Assembly: GCA_018268545.1 (NCBI GenBank)
Contig: JAFDWI010000120.1
Span: 1 to 7,803, forward strand
DNA length: 7,803 nucleotides
Source of the DNA: Actinomycetota bacterium
GTDB taxonomy: Bacteria; Actinomycetota; Acidimicrobiia; Acidimicrobiales; Iamiaceae
Direction of reading: 5' to 3'
Under the pieces are notes generated by a model. It saw only the letters and a list, made by a program, of their open reading frames with translations, had not been told where the DNA came from and made no database searches. Positions 1 through 5,247 of the stretch are shown here, piece after piece. The position numbers and the translations under genes were made by a program. The first letter of the stretch is position 1, and the number at the start of each line of letters is the position of its first letter.

Positions 1-917
1 AGCGCTCGGTTCTCGCCGAGGCGCTCGAGCGGCTCGGGGGTATTGCGGGCGTCGACGTCGGCGAGGGACCGGACCTGCCCGGCGAAGGCCACCGGACGAC
101 CGTTCGCACCGCGGTGGTCGACGGGCGAGCCGGGTTCCGCAAGGCGCGTTCCCACGAGGTCGTCACCATCGCCAACTGCATGACCGCACACCCGATGCTC
201 GCCGATCTTTTCTCCGACGGCCACTACCCCGGGTGCAACGAGGTCACGATGCGGGTCGGCGAGCACACCGGCGAACGACTCGTCCTGGCCGCGCCGGATG
301 CGCGCCGGGTCGACGTCGCCGACGACGTCATGGTCGTCGGCACCGACGAGTTGGCTGCCGGGCGACACGGTTGGCATCACGAAATCGTCGACGGGCGCCG
401 CTGGCGGATCTCGGCGACGTCGTTCTTCCAGAGTCGACCGGACGGTGCCGACGCGCTCGTCGACACGGTCCACGCGGGCCTCGACGGCGCATCGGGCCGT
501 CTCGTGGACCTGTGCTGCGGCGTGGGACTCCTGGGTGGCTCGATGGCCGCCCGTGACCCCGGACGGTGGGCGGTCACCGGGGTCGAGCGCCACCGGCCGG
601 CCGTCCTCGACGCGATCGAGAACCTCGGCGATCTCGATGATGTGCGGATCGTCCGCGCCTCGCTCGCCTCGTGGAATCCGAGCCGGGCTGATGCCGTGAT
701 CGCCGACCCGGCCCGATCCGGACTCGGACGTGACGGTGTTCGCAGGGTGGCCGCGACCCGAGCGAAACGGGTCGTGTTGGTGAGCTGTGACCCGGCGTCG
801 CTCGGGCGTGACGCCGGACTGCTGCGCGAGGCCGGCTACGGCCTGGTCGATTCCACGATGATCGACCTGTTTCCCCAGACGCCGCACATCGAAGCGGTCA
901 CGGTCTTCGCACGCTGA
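1..917 (+). CDS. TrmA/RlmD-family RNA (uracil-C5) methyltransferase, 5'-truncated by window edge
   Basis: The open frame enters at base 3 and ends with TGA at 915-917. About 304 residues are visible; the N-terminal TRAM region and the first iron-sulfur cysteines lie outside. These enzymes transfer a methyl group from SAM to C5 of a uridine in tRNA or 23S rRNA. Visible motifs in order: RKARSHEVV, then a lone Cys (177-179) where family members carry the fourth 4Fe-4S ligand; SATSFFQSRPDGADALV; SAM motif I VDLCCGVGLLGG; ADPARSGLG (usual DPPRxG); VSCDPASLGRD with the nucleophilic Cys at 786-788; and the C-terminal DLFPQTPHIEAV with the general-base Glu. An internal GTG at 114 could look like a start, but homology continues upstream of it (VRTAVVDGRAGFRKARSH), so the gene begins before the window. 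It converges with clpP. The family is clear. Whether the target is tRNA U54 or an rRNA uridine cannot be read here, so no symbol is given. Confidence 0.93.
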   Translation, partial: RSVLAEALERLGGIAGVDVGEGPDLPGEGHRTTVRTAVVDGRAGFRKARSHEVVTIANCMTAHPMLADLFSDGHYPGCNEVTMRVGEHTGERLVLAAPDARRVDVADDVMVVGTDELAAGRHGWHHEIVDGRRWRISATSFFQSRPDGADALVDTVHAGLDGASGRLVDLCCGVGLLGGSMAARDPGRWAVTGVERHRPAVLDAIENLGDLDDVRIVRASLASWNPSRADAVIADPARSGLGRDGVRRVAATRAKRVVLVSCDPASLGRDAGLLREAGYGLVDSTMIDLFPQTPHIEAVTVFAR

Positions 918-922
918 CGCAT

Positions 923-948
923 CGAGCCGGACCGGCCCGTCCGCCTCG
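923..948. terminator. Hairpin between the convergent methyltransferase and clpP genes
   Basis: Arms 923-932 and 939-948 pair at nine of ten positions (one C-C mismatch) around a six-base loop. The hairpin fills nearly all of the 31-bp gap between the two convergent stop codons, so it could end transcription from both sides. There is no clear U-tract on either strand, which is common for high-GC actinobacterial terminators but weakens the call. Confidence 0.45.
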
Positions 949-1563
949 TCAGAGCATCTCACCGCGCCGGACGATCACCTTGTCGATGATCCCGTAGTCG
1001 CGTGCTTCCTCGGCGGTGAACCAGCGATCGCGTTCGGAATCCGCCTGGATCTGCTCGACGGTCTGTCCGGTGTGGAACGCGATCCGCTCGGCGAGCAGCC
1101 GCTTGGTGTAGGCCATCTGCTCGGCCTGGATCGCGATGTCCGATGCCTGGCCCTGGAATCCACCCGAGGGCTGATGCATCATGATCCGAGCGTGCGGCAG
1201 CGCGATGCGCTTGCCTTCGGCCCCCGCGCACAACAGGAACTGGCCCATCGACGCCCCGAGTCCGGTGCAGATCGTGCCCACGTCCGGCTGGACGAACTGC
1301 ATGGTGTCGTAGATGGCAAGCCCCGCCGACACCGAACCGCCGGGTGAGTTGATGTAGAGCCAGATGTCGGCCTCGGGGTCCTGGCCTTCCAGGTGCAACA
1401 TCTGGGCGGTCAGCAGGTTCGCGACGGTGTCGTTCACCTCCGAACCGAGGAAGATGATGCGCTCCCCGAGAAGTCGGGTGTACACCTCGGTCATCGGATC
1501 GAATCCGCCCGCTGCGGCGGTTGTCGGGGCGGGACCGGTGGTCGGGGCTGTTGAGTTCACCAT
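949..1563 (-). CDS. clpP: ATP-dependent Clp protease proteolytic subunit ClpP
   Basis: A 204-residue serine peptidase subunit. ClpP forms a tetradecameric cytosolic chamber that degrades proteins fed by AAA+ unfoldases such as ClpX or ClpC. The catalytic triad is visible: Ser105 in GLGASMGQ, His130 in IMMHQPSGG and Asp179 in SERDRWFT. The core motifs ERIIFLGSEV, YINSPGGSVSAGLAIYDTM and EEARDYGIIDKV are all present. The frame stays open to 1632, but that would run through the tRNA on the other strand, so the ATG at 1563 is preferred; it gives the family's usual length. A later ATG (Met24, before TEVYTRLLGERI) is possible. No Shine-Dalgarno sequence precedes 1563; a TAGCCT box eight bases upstream suggests a leaderless mRNA. 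The first ~20 residues are Ala/Thr/Pro/Gly-rich, as in ClpP propeptides. No second clpP, clpX or tig is adjacent, unlike the usual actinobacterial arrangement. Confidence 0.96.
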   Translation of the reverse strand: MVNSTAPTTGPAPTTAAAGGFDPMTEVYTRLLGERIIFLGSEVNDTVANLLTAQMLHLEGQDPEADIWLYINSPGGSVSAGLAIYDTMQFVQPDVGTICTGLGASMGQFLLCAGAEGKRIALPHARIMMHQPSGGFQGQASDIAIQAEQMAYTKRLLAERIAFHTGQTVEQIQADSERDRWFTAEEARDYGIIDKVIVRRGEML

Positions 1564-1571
1564 GGCGTGGC

Positions 1572-1577
1572 AGGCTA
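1572..1577 (-). promoter_or_regulatory. Candidate -10 box of clpP (leaderless start)
   Basis: On the minus strand TAGCCT fits TANNNT and lies eight bases before the A of the clpP ATG, so transcription could start at the start codon itself. No convincing -35 box is seen. Only 39 bases separate the clpP start from the divergent tRNA, so the upstream parts of this promoter overlap the tRNA gene or its promoter. Confidence 0.35.
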
Positions 1578-1602
1578 GTGCGGGCGGATGGAAACCCCGC
1601 AC

Positions 1603-1679
1603 GCCGACGTAGCCCAATTGGCAGAGGCACATGGTTTAGGTCCATGCAAGTGAGGGTTCGAGTCCCTCCGTCGGCACCA
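1603..1679 (+). tRNA. tRNA with anticodon UAG (Leu-type) and short variable loop, CCA encoded
   Basis: A full cloverleaf can be drawn. The acceptor stem 1603-1609 pairs perfectly with 1669-1675. The D-arm has a three-base-pair stem (GCC/GGC) with an 11-base loop containing TTGG. The anticodon stem 1630-1634/1642-1646 is perfect; its loop TTTAGGT has TAG at 1637-1639, reading CUA and related Leu codons. The T-arm 1652-1656/1664-1668 is perfect with loop TTCGAGT. Discriminator is A1676, followed by encoded CCA (1677-1679). The D-arm shape, A15 with U48, A73 and the anticodon loop are those of bacterial tRNA-Leu. The variable region, however, is only CAAGT (1647-1651), whereas bacterial tRNA-Leu normally has a long class II arm. 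Leucine is the likely amino acid. The sequence shows no sign of decay: stems are intact apart from the usual 13-22 non-pair. Confidence 0.9.
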
Positions 1680-1699
1680 CGCGTCCGCACCGCGCGCGG

Positions 1700-1721
1700 G
1701 TTCCGTGGGTGTTCCGTGGGC
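1700..1721. repeat. Two tandem copies of an 11-bp unit downstream of the tRNA
   Basis: GTTCCGTGGG occurs at 1700-1709 and 1711-1720, giving two 11-bp units that differ only in the last base. It lies in the 103-bp gap between the tRNA and the membrane-protein gene. It could be chance in GC-rich DNA or mark the tRNA 3' trailer. No strong terminator hairpin is seen in this gap. Confidence 0.5.
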
Positions 1722-1767
1722 GCTGCGCTGCAGCTGGACCGGGTGGGAACCGACGCACCCGGGGCGA

Positions 1768-1773
1768 TAGCGT
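1768..1773 (+). promoter_or_regulatory. Candidate -10 box for the membrane-protein gene
   Basis: TAGCGT fits TANNNT and ends nine bases before the ATG at 1783, so the mRNA may be leaderless or nearly so. The intervening GAGGG at 1776-1780 is too close to the ATG for an ideal ribosome binding site. The same hexamer occurs upstream of rph. Confidence 0.3.
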
Positions 1774-1782
1774 TTGAGGGCG

Positions 1783-2271
1783 ATGTCCGATTCGTCCTTG
1801 CTCGACGACCGCTCGGCGGCCGAGAACGCGTCGGGTGACGCGATCCACTCGGCCATCGGCGACGTCGTCATCGCAATGGCGCCCTGCAACGTCGGCGACG
1901 CACCGGTCAGCCGTTCGGCTGCGGATCGGTTCATGCGTCGAGCGCTGTTCATCCGCGACCCGGATCCGACGGTGCCCGATGCCAAGGTCAACAAACTCTT
2001 CGAGACGTCGATCCTGATCTCGGCGATCCGTTGCACACTCGCGTATGTCGTGTTCCCGATCTTCGCCCCGGCGCTGTACGCGGCATCGAGTTGGGGTCCG
2101 GCGATCGGCTTGACGATCGGTTCGGTCGCGCTCGTCTTCGACGTGGCCGGCATGCGGCGCTTCTGGAAGGCCGATCACCGTTGGCGTTGGCCGATGACGG
2201 GGATCTACGCCTGTGTGATGGTGCTCGTCGTGATTCTGGCCGTCCACGACATCGCCTACCTCATCGCCTGA
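1783..2271 (+). CDS. Hypothetical small membrane protein (three predicted transmembrane helices)
   Basis: I do not recognise this 162-residue protein. It begins with a hydrophilic segment of about 70 residues (RSAADRFMRRALFIRDPDP, then a charged linker). Three hydrophobic stretches follow at roughly residues 75-97, 104-125 and 137-160, separated by short loops. The second loop is basic and aromatic (RRFWKADHRWRWP), which by the positive-inside rule would face the cytoplasm. No catalytic or metal-binding motif or signal peptide is visible, and the N-terminus looks cytoplasmic. The ATG at 1783 is preferred over an in-frame TTG at 1774 because a TANNNT box lies just upstream and the extra residues add nothing. 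The gene stands alone, follows the tRNA on the same strand, and converges with rdgB, so context gives no functional hint. Codon use matches the neighbours. It is probably a real, actinobacterial-type conserved membrane protein. Confidence 0.8.
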   Translation: MSDSSLLDDRSAAENASGDAIHSAIGDVVIAMAPCNVGDAPVSRSAADRFMRRALFIRDPDPTVPDAKVNKLFETSILISAIRCTLAYVVFPIFAPALYAASSWGPAIGLTIGSVALVFDVAGMRRFWKADHRWRWPMTGIYACVMVLVVILAVHDIAYLIA

Positions 2272-2277
2272 ACGCTG

Positions 2278-2328
2278 CGAACTTCGGCCAAACGAGCGCG
2301 CGAAGCGACCCTGTTTGGCCGAAGTTCG
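2278..2328. terminator. 16-bp perfect inverted repeat between convergent genes, likely bidirectional terminator
   Basis: CGAACTTCGGCCAAAC at 2278-2293 is repeated as its exact reverse complement at 2313-2328, around a 19-base loop. It starts seven bases after the membrane-protein stop and ends seven bases before the rdgB stop, the right place to stop transcription from both sides. The loop is much longer than in typical intrinsic terminators and no U-tract follows on the plus strand, so another role is possible. Confidence 0.7.
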
Positions 2329-2334
2329 AGGTTT

Positions 2335-3024
2335 TCAGCGGCCGAGTGCGACGACGAGGGCGCGCAGGGCACGGCCGCGGTGGCTGATCGCGGACTTCTG
2401 TGCTCTCGTCATGTCGGCGAACGTGCGGCCGTCGCCCTCGTCGGGGACGAACACCGGGTCATAGCCGAACCCATCGACGCCCGACCGGCCGATCGCAATC
2501 GTGCCCTCCACGACACCTTCGGTGACCAGTTCACGCCCATCGGGGGCAACCAGCACCAGCACGGTGCGAAAACGCGCGGTCCGCTCGGGACCGGGCACGT
2601 CGCGGAGCTCACGGAGCAACCGATCGATGTTGCGGGCATCGTCGTGATCGACACCGCCGAAACTCGACGAGTCGACCCCCGGGCGACCATCGAGTGCATC
2701 GACCTCGAGCCCGGTGTCGTCCGCGAGCGCGACCTCGCCGGTCGCGGACATGATCGCCCGAGCCTTCAGCCGGGCGTTTCCGACGAGTGTGCCCGCGTCC
2801 TCGATCACCTCCCCGATCTCGGGCGGTCGGGCGATCACGTCGACGTGTCCGCCGAGCAACGCGACGAGTTCGGCGTGCTTGCCCGCGTTGGCCGTGGCCA
2901 GCACGATCCGCTCGGGAGGTGGATCGAACACGGGCTCGCACGGGCCGGTCCGTCGCCCCGACGAGGCGCCCCCGGCCCCGGCCCCGGCCCCGGCCCCGGG
3001 CGGATGGCTACCCGAAGCCACCAC
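2335..3024 (-). CDS. rdgB: RdgB/HAM1-family XTP/dITP diphosphatase
   Basis: This enzyme hydrolyses dITP, ITP and XTP to monophosphates and so keeps deaminated purines out of DNA and RNA. Family motifs are clear: RIVLATANAGKHAEL (triphosphate binding), ALADDTGLEVDAL with the catalytic Asp pair, RPGVDSSSFGG, FGYDPVFVPDEGDGRTFADM and the C-terminal KSAISHRGRAL. Two starts are plausible. GTG at 3024 lies five bases after the rph stop with GAGG about ten bases upstream; it gives 229 residues with a 31-residue extension containing a Gly-Ala repeat. GTG at 2931 gives 198 residues, the normal family length, but has no ribosome binding site. I list the upstream start because of translational coupling with rph. 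If the inner start is used, the GGGGCC tract becomes untranslated leader. It is the second gene of an rph-rdgB operon, a common pairing. Confidence 0.92.
   Translation of the reverse strand: MVASGSHPPGAGAGAGAGGASSGRRTGPCEPVFDPPPERIVLATANAGKHAELVALLGGHVDVIARPPEIGEVIEDAGTLVGNARLKARAIMSATGEVALADDTGLEVDALDGRPGVDSSSFGGVDHDDARNIDRLLRELRDVPGPERTARFRTVLVLVAPDGRELVTEGVVEGTIAIGRSGVDGFGYDPVFVPDEGDGRTFADMTRAQKSAISHRGRALRALVVALGR
2969..3000 (-). repeat. (GGGGCC)n hexanucleotide repeat, potential G-quadruplex
   Basis: On the minus (coding) strand, four perfect GGGGCC units (2974-2997) are flanked by further G and C runs. The result is five runs of three to five Gs separated by only CC, a strong G-quadruplex pattern in DNA and in the rph-rdgB mRNA. 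Read in the rdgB frame from GTG 3024 it encodes alternating Gly-Ala. It lies about 30-60 bases after the rph stop. Short perfect tandem units of this kind can change copy number by slippage. Confidence 0.85.
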
Positions 3025-3029
3025 GGCCG

Positions 3030-3767
3030 TCAGGCCTCGCGAGGAGGTGGCGGCGTCGCGAGCAGCGCACGTTGGAGCGCGATGATCTCGTCGGTGCCCT
3101 TGTCGGCCAACGCCAGAAGCCCATCGAGCCCGTCACGGCCGAACGTCGCCCCCTCGGCGGTGCCCTGGATCTCGACGTAGTCGCCGGTGCCCGTTCGGAC
3201 CACGTTCATGTCCACCCCTGCGACCGAGTCCTCGACATAGGCCAGGTCGAGCATCGGGGCGCCGTCGACGATCCCGACCGAGATCGCCGCACACTCGGTG
3301 GTGAGCGGGTTCGCGCCCAGACTGCCCGCGATCACGAGCCGTTGGAGCGCGTCGTGCAACGCCACGTAGCCACCACAGATCGACGCGGTACGGGTGCCGC
3401 CATCGGCCTGGAGCACGTCGCAGTCGACGATCACCTGACGCTCCCCGAGGACCTTCATGTCGCACACGGCTCGCAGCGCCCGGCCGATGAGGCGCTGGAT
3501 CTCCTGGGTGCGCCCCGACTGCTTGCCCTTGGCCGCCTCCCGACCGATCCGTTCAGCCGATGCGCCGGGCAACATCGAATACTCCGCCGTCACCCAGCCG
3601 GCTCCCCGGCCCTTCATCCAACGCGGGACGTTCTCGTCGATCGACGCGGTGCACAGCACCCGGGTCTCGCCGAAGGCGACGAGCACCGACCCGGCGGCCT
3701 GGTGGGTGAAATCGCGTTCGAAGCTGATCGGTCGAAGGGCATCGTCTGCACGGCCGTCGTGGCGCAT
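3030..3767 (-). CDS. rph: Ribonuclease PH
   Basis: A 245-residue phosphate-dependent 3'-5' exoribonuclease that trims tRNA 3' ends, working as a hexamer in the cytosol. The whole protein fits the family: GETRVLCTASI, GRGAGWVTAEYSMLPGAS, RE..KGKQSGRTQEIQRLIGR with Arg86, DCDVLQADGGTRTASI with the phosphate-binding Thr125-Arg126, and LDLAYVEDSVAGVDMNVV with the two catalytic-site Asp residues (180 and 186). The frame opens at 3821, but ATG 3767 is chosen because AGAGGA lies four bases before it and because the family begins with a short Met-Arg-x-Asp-Gly-Arg start, as here (MRHDGRADDALRP). It is the first gene of the rph-rdgB operon. In mycobacteria murI lies a short distance upstream of rph; here the upstream neighbour is the divergent mscR. 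A likely -10 box lies about 40 bases upstream. Confidence 0.96.
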   Translation of the reverse strand: MRHDGRADDALRPISFERDFTHQAAGSVLVAFGETRVLCTASIDENVPRWMKGRGAGWVTAEYSMLPGASAERIGREAAKGKQSGRTQEIQRLIGRALRAVCDMKVLGERQVIVDCDVLQADGGTRTASICGGYVALHDALQRLVIAGSLGANPLTTECAAISVGIVDGAPMLDLAYVEDSVAGVDMNVVRTGTGDYVEIQGTAEGATFGRDGLDGLLALADKGTDEIIALQRALLATPPPPREA

Positions 3768-3804
3768 GGGGTCCTCTCGGGATCGGTCGGAGTGGGCGCC
3801 CGCC

Positions 3805-3810
3805 ACGCTA
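3805..3810 (-). promoter_or_regulatory. Candidate -10 box of the rph-rdgB operon
   Basis: The minus strand reads TTAGCGT here, with hexamer TAGCGT fitting TANNNT. It would start transcription near 3797, giving a leader of about 30 bases that holds the AGAGGA ribosome binding site before ATG 3767. No convincing -35 box is present at normal spacing. Confidence 0.35.
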
Positions 3811-3847
3811 ACGCTCGTCACCCCCGGGAGCGATTCACGGCACCGGA

Positions 3848-3927
3848 ACCCTCACCTCAGGCGAACTTCGGGGTATCGGAGTGGTGATACCCGCCCCGAC
3901 ATCCCGAAGTTGGTCCGAGGTGAGGGT
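3848..3927. repeat. 80-bp imperfect palindrome in the rph/mscR divergent intergenic region
   Basis: Arms 3848-3874 and 3901-3927 pair at 23 Watson-Crick and two wobble positions out of 27, with two mismatches. The outer 11 bp (ACCCTCACCTC) and an inner 9 bp (AACTTCGGG) are perfect. The centre (3875-3900) can form a competing hairpin: GGGTATC 3871-3877 with GATACCC 3886-3892. Both flanking genes are transcribed away from it, so it cannot be a terminator for either one. The right arm abuts the likely mscR -10 box. It could be an operator, a leader RNA element or a short MITE-like insertion. Confidence 0.7.
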
Positions 3928-3930
3928 CGG

Positions 3931-3936
3931 TACGCT
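3931..3936 (+). promoter_or_regulatory. Candidate -10 box of mscR
   Basis: TACGCT fits TANNNT and would start transcription near 3943, giving a leader of about 33 bases before ATG 3976. A TTGGTC at 3910-3915, inside the right arm of the palindrome, could act as -35, but the spacer is only 15 bases. Confidence 0.35.
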
Positions 3937-3975
3937 CGGGGCGAACCACCCGATGAGACGACCGGAGACCACCCG

Positions 3976-5064
3976 ATGCCAACCGAAGTTCGAGGAGTGA
4001 TCGCCCGCGCGGCGGGCGAACCGGTGGAATTGACGACGATCGTCGTACCCGACCCGGGACCCGGTGAGGTCGTTGTCGACATCGCCACCTGCGGGGTCTG
4101 CCACACCGACCTGCACTACCGCGACGGTGGGATCGACGATGCGTTCCCATTCCTGTTGGGTCACGAAGCCGCCGGGCGCATCGCCGACGTCGGCGCGGGG
4201 GTGACCGAGGTCGGAGTCGGAGACTTCGTCGTGCTCAACTGGCGCGCCGTGTGCGGGCAATGCCGGGCGTGCCGAAGAGGTCGACCGCAGTACTGCTTCA
4301 CCACCCACAACGCGTCGCAGAAGATGACCCTGACCGATGGGACCGAGTTGACCGCTGCTCTCGGAATCGGGGCGTTCTGCGACAAGACACTCGTCGCGGC
4401 CGGTCAGGCCACGAAGGTCGACCCGTCGGCTCGACCGGCGGCGGTGGGACTCCTGGGGTGCGGGGTCATGGCCGGGATCGGCGCGGCGATGCACACCGGG
4501 AACGTGCGGCCGGGCGACTCGGTCGCGGTGTTCGGCTGTGGCGGTGTCGGCAACGCCGCGGTCACCGGAGCCCGTCTCGCCGGCGCCACGACGATCATCG
4601 CCGTGGACCGAGACGCCGCCAAGTTGGAGATCGCCATCGGGATGGGTGCCACACACACCGTCGATGCATCGACCACCGACCCGATCGAAGCGGTCCGCGA
4701 AGCCACCGGGGGCTACGGAGCGGACGTGTGCATCGAAGCCGTCGGAAATCCGGCAGTGCTGAAACAGGCCTTCTACGCACGGGACCTGGCAGGCACCGTC
4801 GTCCAGGTCGGGGTTCCCACGCCGGGCATGGCGTTCCCCGACATCCCCATGATCGACTTCTTCGGTCGCGGTGGCGCGTTGAAGCCCGCCTGGTACGGCG
4901 ACTGCCTTCCGAGCCGGGACTTCCCGGCGCTCACCGCGTTGTACCTCCAGGGCCGTCTGGACCTGGACGCGTTCGTGTCCGAGACGATCGGCCTGGGCGA
5001 CATCGAGGAAGCCTTCGCCAAGATGCAGCGAGGAGAGGTGCTGCGCAGCGTGGTCGTGATGTGA
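3976..5064 (+). CDS. mscR: S-(hydroxymethyl)mycothiol dehydrogenase / S-nitrosomycothiol reductase
   Basis: A 362-residue zinc-dependent, class III-like alcohol dehydrogenase. It oxidises the formaldehyde-mycothiol adduct with NAD+ and can reduce S-nitrosomycothiol. Catalytic-zinc ligands are Cys39 (CGVCHTDL), His63 (LLGHEAAG) and Cys162 (GLLGCGVMAG). The structural zinc is held by Cys93, Cys96, Cys99 and Cys107. The Rossmann fold has GCGGVG at 187-192 and Asp211 for NAD(H). The sequence follows the mycobacterial enzyme almost throughout as I remember it, for example RGVIARAAGEPVEL, FVVLNWRAVCGQCRAC and QKMTLTDGTELTAALGIGAF, ending LRSVVVM, which is why the mycothiol-specific name is used rather than a general alcohol dehydrogenase. 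The frame is open from 3457, but ATG 3976 has GGAG eight bases upstream and matches the family start. It is probably monocistronic: it has its own promoter region and a hairpin follows it. It implies that the host makes mycothiol. Confidence 0.93.
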   Translation: MPTEVRGVIARAAGEPVELTTIVVPDPGPGEVVVDIATCGVCHTDLHYRDGGIDDAFPFLLGHEAAGRIADVGAGVTEVGVGDFVVLNWRAVCGQCRACRRGRPQYCFTTHNASQKMTLTDGTELTAALGIGAFCDKTLVAAGQATKVDPSARPAAVGLLGCGVMAGIGAAMHTGNVRPGDSVAVFGCGGVGNAAVTGARLAGATTIIAVDRDAAKLEIAIGMGATHTVDASTTDPIEAVREATGGYGADVCIEAVGNPAVLKQAFYARDLAGTVVQVGVPTPGMAFPDIPMIDFFGRGGALKPAWYGDCLPSRDFPALTALYLQGRLDLDAFVSETIGLGDIEEAFAKMQRGEVLRSVVVM

Positions 5065-5077
5065 CACCCACAAACGT

Positions 5078-5126
5078 GTTCTCTGCACGCGCGTGCCCCG
5101 CTCGAGCGAACCCGCGTGCACAGAAC
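5078..5126. terminator. Long-loop hairpin downstream of mscR
   Basis: GTTCTCTGCACGCG at 5078-5091 pairs with CGCGTGCACAGAAC at 5113-5126: 13 of 14 positions, one C-C mismatch, 21-base loop. The loop contains a perfect 10-bp palindrome CGCTCGAGCG (5099-5108). It starts 14 bases after the mscR stop and lies over 100 bases before murL, so it probably ends the mscR transcript, although no U-tract follows. Its size and shape resemble the 2278-2328 hairpin. Nothing coding is evident between it and the murL promoter. Confidence 0.6.
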
Positions 5127-5231
5127 GGTCTCGGGCATCGATCTCGAGGAAGACGCCCTCGTTGATCGCCCTTCACGGCGACCCGCGCACTGTGCGGACC
5201 ATCGAACGGCACCCACTGCGCAGCCTGACAG

Positions 5232-5237
5232 TACGAT
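5232..5237 (+). promoter_or_regulatory. Candidate -10 box of the murL-murD2 operon
   Basis: TACGAT is a good match to the actinobacterial -10 consensus. It ends ten bases before the murL ATG at 5248 and four before an in-frame GTG at 5242, so the transcript would have almost no leader. No ribosome binding site is visible, which fits leaderless translation. No clear -35 box is seen. Confidence 0.4.
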
Positions 5238-5247
5238 CGACGTGCTC

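Noticed and set aside
1564..1632. Upstream extension of clpP to 1632
   Set aside because: It would be translated through the tRNA gene; the extra residues resemble nothing in ClpP, and ATG 1563 gives normal length.
1637..1639. Reading the UAG anticodon tRNA as an amber suppressor
   Set aside because: The anticodon UAG pairs with CUA-type leucine codons; a suppressor of UAG stops would need anticodon CUA.
1690..1699. CCGCGCGCGG palindrome after the tRNA
   Set aside because: Ten alternating G/C bases are expected by chance at this composition and the position suggests no function.
3457..3975. Upstream extension of the mscR frame to 3457
   Set aside because: It overlaps rph on the other strand and the palindrome; homology to mycothiol dehydrogenases begins at ATG 3976, which has a ribosome binding site.
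3835..5121. 428-codon open frame on the minus strand across mscR
   Set aside because: It is antisense to mscR, whose zinc and NAD motifs are unmistakable. The end beyond mscR (about 5065-5121) reads somewhat protein-like but overlaps the hairpin and has no start signal; I see no supported gene remnant.
5127..5231. Intergenic stretch between the hairpin and the murL promoter
   Set aside because: Checked on both strands for small genes, RNA genes and repeats; nothing could be supported.
5116..5247. Upstream extension of murL to 5116
   Set aside because: The extra 44 residues are low-complexity and begin inside the right arm of the mscR hairpin; a -10 box lies inside this stretch.
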